The translations under genes were made by a program, and so were the position numbers. Shown here piece after piece: positions 12,693 through 15,830 of a stretch of DNA of 15,830 nucleotides. This DNA comes from DATJPR01 sp035506295. Lineage in GTDB: Bacteria > Bacteroidota > Ignavibacteria > UBA10030 > UBA6906. How positions within the stretch are numbered: the first letter of the stretch is position 1; each line of letters opens with the position of its first letter. A model generated the notes under the pieces. It saw only the letters and a program-made list of their open reading frames with translations, did no database searches and had not been told where the DNA came from. The stretch lies in contig DATJPR010000039.1 in NCBI GenBank assembly GCA_035506295.1, forward strand, positions 1 through 15,830. The letters run 5' to 3'.

Positions 12693-14783
12693 TCATTCTG
12701 TATCGACGACGTGGACCCACCCCTTCGTCAGGCCGAGCTTCACCTCTGCATCATCATAATATTCCTGGGCACCCAGCGACCAGGCCTCTTCGAAGCCCTT
12801 CGATGTCGCCGTGGTCTCCACCGGGATCCATACTGTTGGCTTTCCGGACCGGTCTTTTCTGATGACATATCGCTTCGGGTTCATCGAGATCTGGTCGGCA
12901 TACCGCGGATCAACTCCCGAATCAAACATCAGATAAATATGGCTTTGATCGGGATGGTCAGGCGGCACGACGTCGACAAACGCTGTAGACACGCCGATGC
13001 TCGCAAGCAGCGACGTGAAGCACACGGTGAAATCATCGCAATCGCCCCCGCGTAGCCGGAGCGTCTCGTCCGGGTACTGAACAAAATCGGCGCTGAGTTT
13101 CGGATCATTGACATACACCAGCTTTCCCGAGAACGCGTCAAACAGCACCCGTGCCTTTTCGAACAACGCCAGCGCCGGCGGGAAATTGTCGAACACCGCC
13201 CGCTGGGTGAGCAGGATGTCGCGTGTCGTCTTCAACACCTCGGGATCCTCCGGCTTCACAAAAAAACGCAGCGACTCAGCGCGTCCGTCCCAATCGTTCC
13301 GCCCGCGAATGACCACGCGGGTCTGCGACCGTTCGTCATCGCTCCCCATCGGCGAAGCGCTGACCACCACGGTTCCATCGCGCACCGACGCCGATTGCAC
13401 GTGCTCGATCCGGTCGTTGAACACGGCAAATAGCGGAATATCCGTTTCCTCTCCTGGCTCCAGCACCACCTTCGCCGATTCCGTCGGTCGATCCATGAGC
13501 TGGTCGATGAAGAACGACGATTTCGCCTCGATGGTGGTATTCGAGACGTTGCGCAACCGGACTTTACCGAGCGGCCTATAGGCAAACGTCTGGAATGCCG
13601 CCGGATAAATCGGGCCCGACATATCCACGCCGACGATACGGATCGTCTGCACGCGGATGTTTCCCAGCGACACTTTCAGCCCCATGCTGATCCGATCCGG
13701 GGCAAACGGGCTCATGCCGATGGTGTGGATTTCCGCGTGCTCGAGCGCCGACGCCAGAATTCGTCCGGTACGGTTGGTCTGATTGGTAAACCTCACATAG
13801 GACATTTCGAGTTCCAGCGGTCCGTACGCCCAGCCCGCACCGATGCCGGCCGCGTCGATGAACGGGCTCTCGTCCTTGTCCGCATAGAGCGTCCCGCGGA
13901 CGCTGACATCATGCACGGGCGACCACTCGACGCCGAACGCGCCGGTTCCCACCGTGCTTCCGCTCAGACCGAAGTGCAAAGACGGCGTTGCATGCACCAT
14001 GATTCCGCCTTCATATGAAATCGCCTGCGACAGCTCATATTGCATGAAGTCCGGACTGAGGTGTCCTCCCGGAATTATCGGAATGCCCCGCGCCAACCCG
14101 GAGAGGGTGAAGAAGCGGGAAGGCTGCCAGTTCAGCCCGACATCCACGAACCAGGAGGTCCGTTTATCTTCATTCGGCGCGGTGGTCACCGAGGTGTCCA
14201 CGAACTGGATCTGGGGTTCGCTCACCGATTCCGTGCGCATCCGCCCGCCGATTCCCACAGAGAGCTCCTTCGTAAGCTGCACGCCGTACGAAATCGCAAG
14301 CGGCTCCTTGTACGTGATGGTGCGGTCGGTGGAGAAGTCGATTCCACTGAACCGTACGCTTGACGGAAGGACGAAATCGAGTTCCGTCGCTGGAGAATAC
14401 TGCACGGCAAAGGCATGACGGTCGAACAGGCGCTTCCCGACGGCTACTCCGTCAAAGAGGAACCCGCCCGCGCCCCGGGGGATCGAGCTTACGACCTCGA
14501 AGTCCCAATCGCGCACGGCCGGAAGACCCGCCGGATTGGCGATCATCCCCCGCACATCGTTCACAAAGGGTTGATACGCTCCGAGAGAGATCTCGCGTGG
14601 TGAAAATACCGCCTGACTGTTTGTCAAAGAACACAAAACGCCCAGGGCTACTCCGGTCTCTACGAGCAGGCGCGCTATCCGACACCGTCGAGATGGATCC
14701 GCCCCTCGAGGGACGATAAGCCTTCCCTCCGGAACCTTTTTCTGACCACGGTCAATATGGAATGAGGTCCATTGGCCGAGCAA
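12693..14783 (-). CDS. Outer-membrane beta-barrel fused to a transglutaminase-like domain
   Basis: A 696-residue exported protein. A hydrophobic signal segment (about 39-58) follows a long basic N-region. Residues about 65-370 have alternating strands and the ANPAGL motif (82-87) seen in PorV/UPF0164-type outer-membrane barrels. About 375-480 looks like a beta-sandwich (RLRNVSNTTIEAKSSFFID and following). Residues about 520-680 form a transglutaminase/papain-like core: RGGDCDDFTVCFTSLLASIG with C582, SHIYLMFD with H615, and VWIPVETT with E656 where the classical enzyme has Asp. It may be a peptidase or amidase at the cell surface. The start is uncertain: TTG 14783 is the only good candidate, with TAGGGA overlapping the upstream stop, but it gives an unusually long N-region. 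It is the second gene of the envelope operon. Confidence 0.78.
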   Translation of the reverse strand: MLGQWTSFHIDRGQKKVPEGRLIVPRGADPSRRCRIARLLVETGVALGVLCSLTNSQAVFSPREISLGAYQPFVNDVRGMIANPAGLPAVRDWDFEVVSSIPRGAGGFLFDGVAVGKRLFDRHAFAVQYSPATELDFVLPSSVRFSGIDFSTDRTITYKEPLAISYGVQLTKELSVGIGGRMRTESVSEPQIQFVDTSVTTAPNEDKRTSWFVDVGLNWQPSRFFTLSGLARGIPIIPGGHLSPDFMQYELSQAISYEGGIMVHATPSLHFGLSGSTVGTGAFGVEWSPVHDVSVRGTLYADKDESPFIDAAGIGAGWAYGPLELEMSYVRFTNQTNRTGRILASALEHAEIHTIGMSPFAPDRISMGLKVSLGNIRVQTIRIVGVDMSGPIYPAAFQTFAYRPLGKVRLRNVSNTTIEAKSSFFIDQLMDRPTESAKVVLEPGEETDIPLFAVFNDRIEHVQSASVRDGTVVVSASPMGSDDERSQTRVVIRGRNDWDGRAESLRFFVKPEDPEVLKTTRDILLTQRAVFDNFPPALALFEKARVLFDAFSGKLVYVNDPKLSADFVQYPDETLRLRGGDCDDFTVCFTSLLASIGVSTAFVDVVPPDHPDQSHIYLMFDSGVDPRYADQISMNPKRYVIRKDRSGKPTVWIPVETTATSKGFEEAWSLGAQEYYDDAEVKLGLTKGWVHVVDTE

Positions 14784-14792
14784 GCAGGATCC

Positions 14793-15677
14793 CTACCGGA
14801 TATCGATATAGCAATTGTACACGGACGCGGCCTGGGTCAGCGCTTTTGCATCGAAGCCGGAAAGACCCGACGTCTTCCGATGCGCCAGGACAAACGTCAG
14901 GACGTAGTGCCTGGTGACCGGAAGCGACTTGAGGACGATGGAGTTGATGACTGCCCGCCCGGAAATCCCAAGCGGTTTGAACATCATCAACGGCCGCGTA
15001 TCATTGGTGAGTTGATTCACAGAGCTCAGATAGATCAGGACGTTCTCCTCTGCCGTCCAACGCAGGGTGAGATTCTCATCGCGCGAGTAGACCCCACCTC
15101 CCTTGGGCGCCGACACGGTCAACGTCTTGGGGGCATCGATCGACTGGTCGATCGCGCCGGTCACGGCAGAATCGGCCGTGGCCTTCCAGGTGTAGGTCGT
15201 GTCGAATCGCGGATCCCCGTTCGCCGCCCAGTAATACTCGACACCCCAGGCAATCGTCGCGAGCACGCTGGTACGGATCCGATGTTGGATCGGGATCATC
15301 GCGTGACCGTTGATCGTCAACTGCGCGGCGGTCGACGGCCCGATGTTGATGCCCCAGTACCCGAACGTCCGGCCGTTGAACCTGAGCGGCCGATCGGGAT
15401 CCGTGAACATCACATTGGACACGGTCCTTTTCTGCACCACCCCGCCGTTGTCGTCCTGCGTCGAGGTCACCAGCAAAAACCCGAAGAACTCATCCTGGTC
15501 TTCAGGCGAGATTCCCACCGAGTCGAGAAGGCTCTGGTATGTCGCGGTATCCACAGGGACAGGCTTGACTTCCACGGGGTCGGGCTGCACGGGATCAACG
15601 ACCTGGACTTCGGTCGGATGCTGACATCCGAAGAACCCGATCGATGCGAGGAGCAGTATGAGGGAGACCGATTTCAT
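14793..15677 (-). CDS. Uncharacterised lipoprotein, first gene of the envelope operon
   Basis: A 294-residue protein. MKSVSLILLLASIGFFGC gives a lipoprotein signal with the acylated cysteine at C18; FFG before it is a loose lipobox. A Pro/Val/Asp-rich tether (about 21-43) follows, then a globular part rich in beta strands. Blocks such as RTFGYWGINIG, LTINGHAMIPI, KTLTVSAPKGGGVYSRDENLTLRWTAEENVLIYL and HYVLTFVLAHR suggest immunoglobulin-like folding, but I recognise no named family. The frame is open upstream to the window edge, but the stretch before M1 contains a terminator-type hairpin. ATG 15677 is therefore the start. The stop lies nine bases from the TTG start of the barrel/transglutaminase gene. 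Confidence 0.75.
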   Translation of the reverse strand: MKSVSLILLLASIGFFGCQHPTEVQVVDPVQPDPVEVKPVPVDTATYQSLLDSVGISPEDQDEFFGFLLVTSTQDDNGGVVQKRTVSNVMFTDPDRPLRFNGRTFGYWGINIGPSTAAQLTINGHAMIPIQHRIRTSVLATIAWGVEYYWAANGDPRFDTTYTWKATADSAVTGAIDQSIDAPKTLTVSAPKGGGVYSRDENLTLRWTAEENVLIYLSSVNQLTNDTRPLMMFKPLGISGRAVINSIVLKSLPVTRHYVLTFVLAHRKTSGLSGFDAKALTQAASVYNCYIDIR

Positions 15678-15702
15678 GAGCTGTGAATCAACGTGGTGTA
15701 CA

Positions 15703-15730
15703 ATTACACGAAAACCGGTATGAATCGCAA
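15703..15730 (-). promoter_or_regulatory. Candidate promoter of the envelope operon
   Basis: On the - strand, TTGCGA (15725-15730) and TGTAAT (15703-15708) are separated by 16 bases and lie about 25 bases upstream of ATG 15677. A short inverted repeat GTGTA-CAAT-TACAC (15696-15709) covers the -10 box and could be an operator. Confidence 0.4.
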
Positions 15731-15746
15731 ACAACGTCTGACAGGC

Positions 15747-15781
15747 AAAACCCGGGCTCCCTGCAAACATCGGAGCCCGGG
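15747..15781 (-). terminator. Intrinsic terminator of a gene beyond the right edge
   Basis: CCCGGGCTCC (15751-15760) pairs perfectly with GGAGCCCGGG (15772-15781) around an 11-base loop. On the - strand the stem is followed by TTTTGCC (TTTT at 15747-15750). This would end a transcript coming from the right, before the envelope operon promoter. The + direction has C-rich sequence after the stem. Confidence 0.6.
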
Positions 15782-15830
15782 TCCCCCCATCACCTGGCTG
15801 TGATGGTTTAATACATCCTGTACGGAACAC

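Noticed and set aside
15736..15742. Third GTCTGAC site
   Set aside because: A single heptamer with no neighbour 13 bases away on either side; expected by chance in a window of this size.
15678..15830. N-terminal extension of the lipoprotein to the window edge
   Set aside because: The stretch contains a terminator-type hairpin and a candidate promoter, and the lipoprotein signal begins exactly at ATG 15677.

Overview
The window is a moderately GC-rich stretch of bacterial chromosome. The FecR-like protein, the outer-membrane barrel with an ANPAGL motif, the paired M16 peptidases, the archaeal/eukaryote-type prolyl-tRNA synthetase and promoters with little Shine-Dalgarno support fit the Bacteroidota/Ignavibacteriota/Chlorobiota (FCB) group best. 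That assignment is an inference from gene content; there is no rRNA or other marker here. I see no tRNA, rRNA, insertion sequence, CRISPR array or phage gene.

Left part, + strand: the 3' end of an unidentified membrane protein (1-347), then an operon (415-3468) of two M16 zinc-peptidase subunits overlapping by ATGA, followed by a small DUF4177 protein. One M16 subunit carries the zinc site and the other carries the Arg/Tyr substrate-binding pair, so they probably form an obligate heterodimer in the envelope. Downstream (3514-3663) lies a regular array of a palindromic heptamer GTCWGAC at exact 13-base spacing, then about 390 bases with no recognisable gene.

Middle: two membrane-protein genes on the - strand (5411-4052; a six-segment membrane protein and a DUF2752 protein) diverge from a + strand pair (5772-7362; a cyclic-nucleotide-binding-domain protein and an AI-2E-family permease). 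A long - strand run follows: an exported pyridoxamine-oxidase-fold protein, proS, a GNAT acetyltransferase and a terpene-cyclase-like alpha-toroid protein. The last of these overlaps the permease gene tail to tail by 59 bases. A second GTCWGAC 13-base array (8882-8966) sits between proS and the GNAT gene.

Right part, - strand: a probable envelope operon (15677 to 11286) with its own candidate promoter and terminator. It encodes a lipoprotein, a beta-barrel/transglutaminase-like fusion, a FecR/TPR-like exported protein and a YdjM-type membrane protein. Spacing is 9 to 48 bases.

The strongest candidate for something undescribed is the pair of phase-locked 13-base GTCWGAC arrays. Both sit just 3' of genes and both switch from GTCAGAC to GTCTGAC along the direction of transcription. 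The second candidate is the lipoprotein / barrel-transglutaminase / FecR operon.
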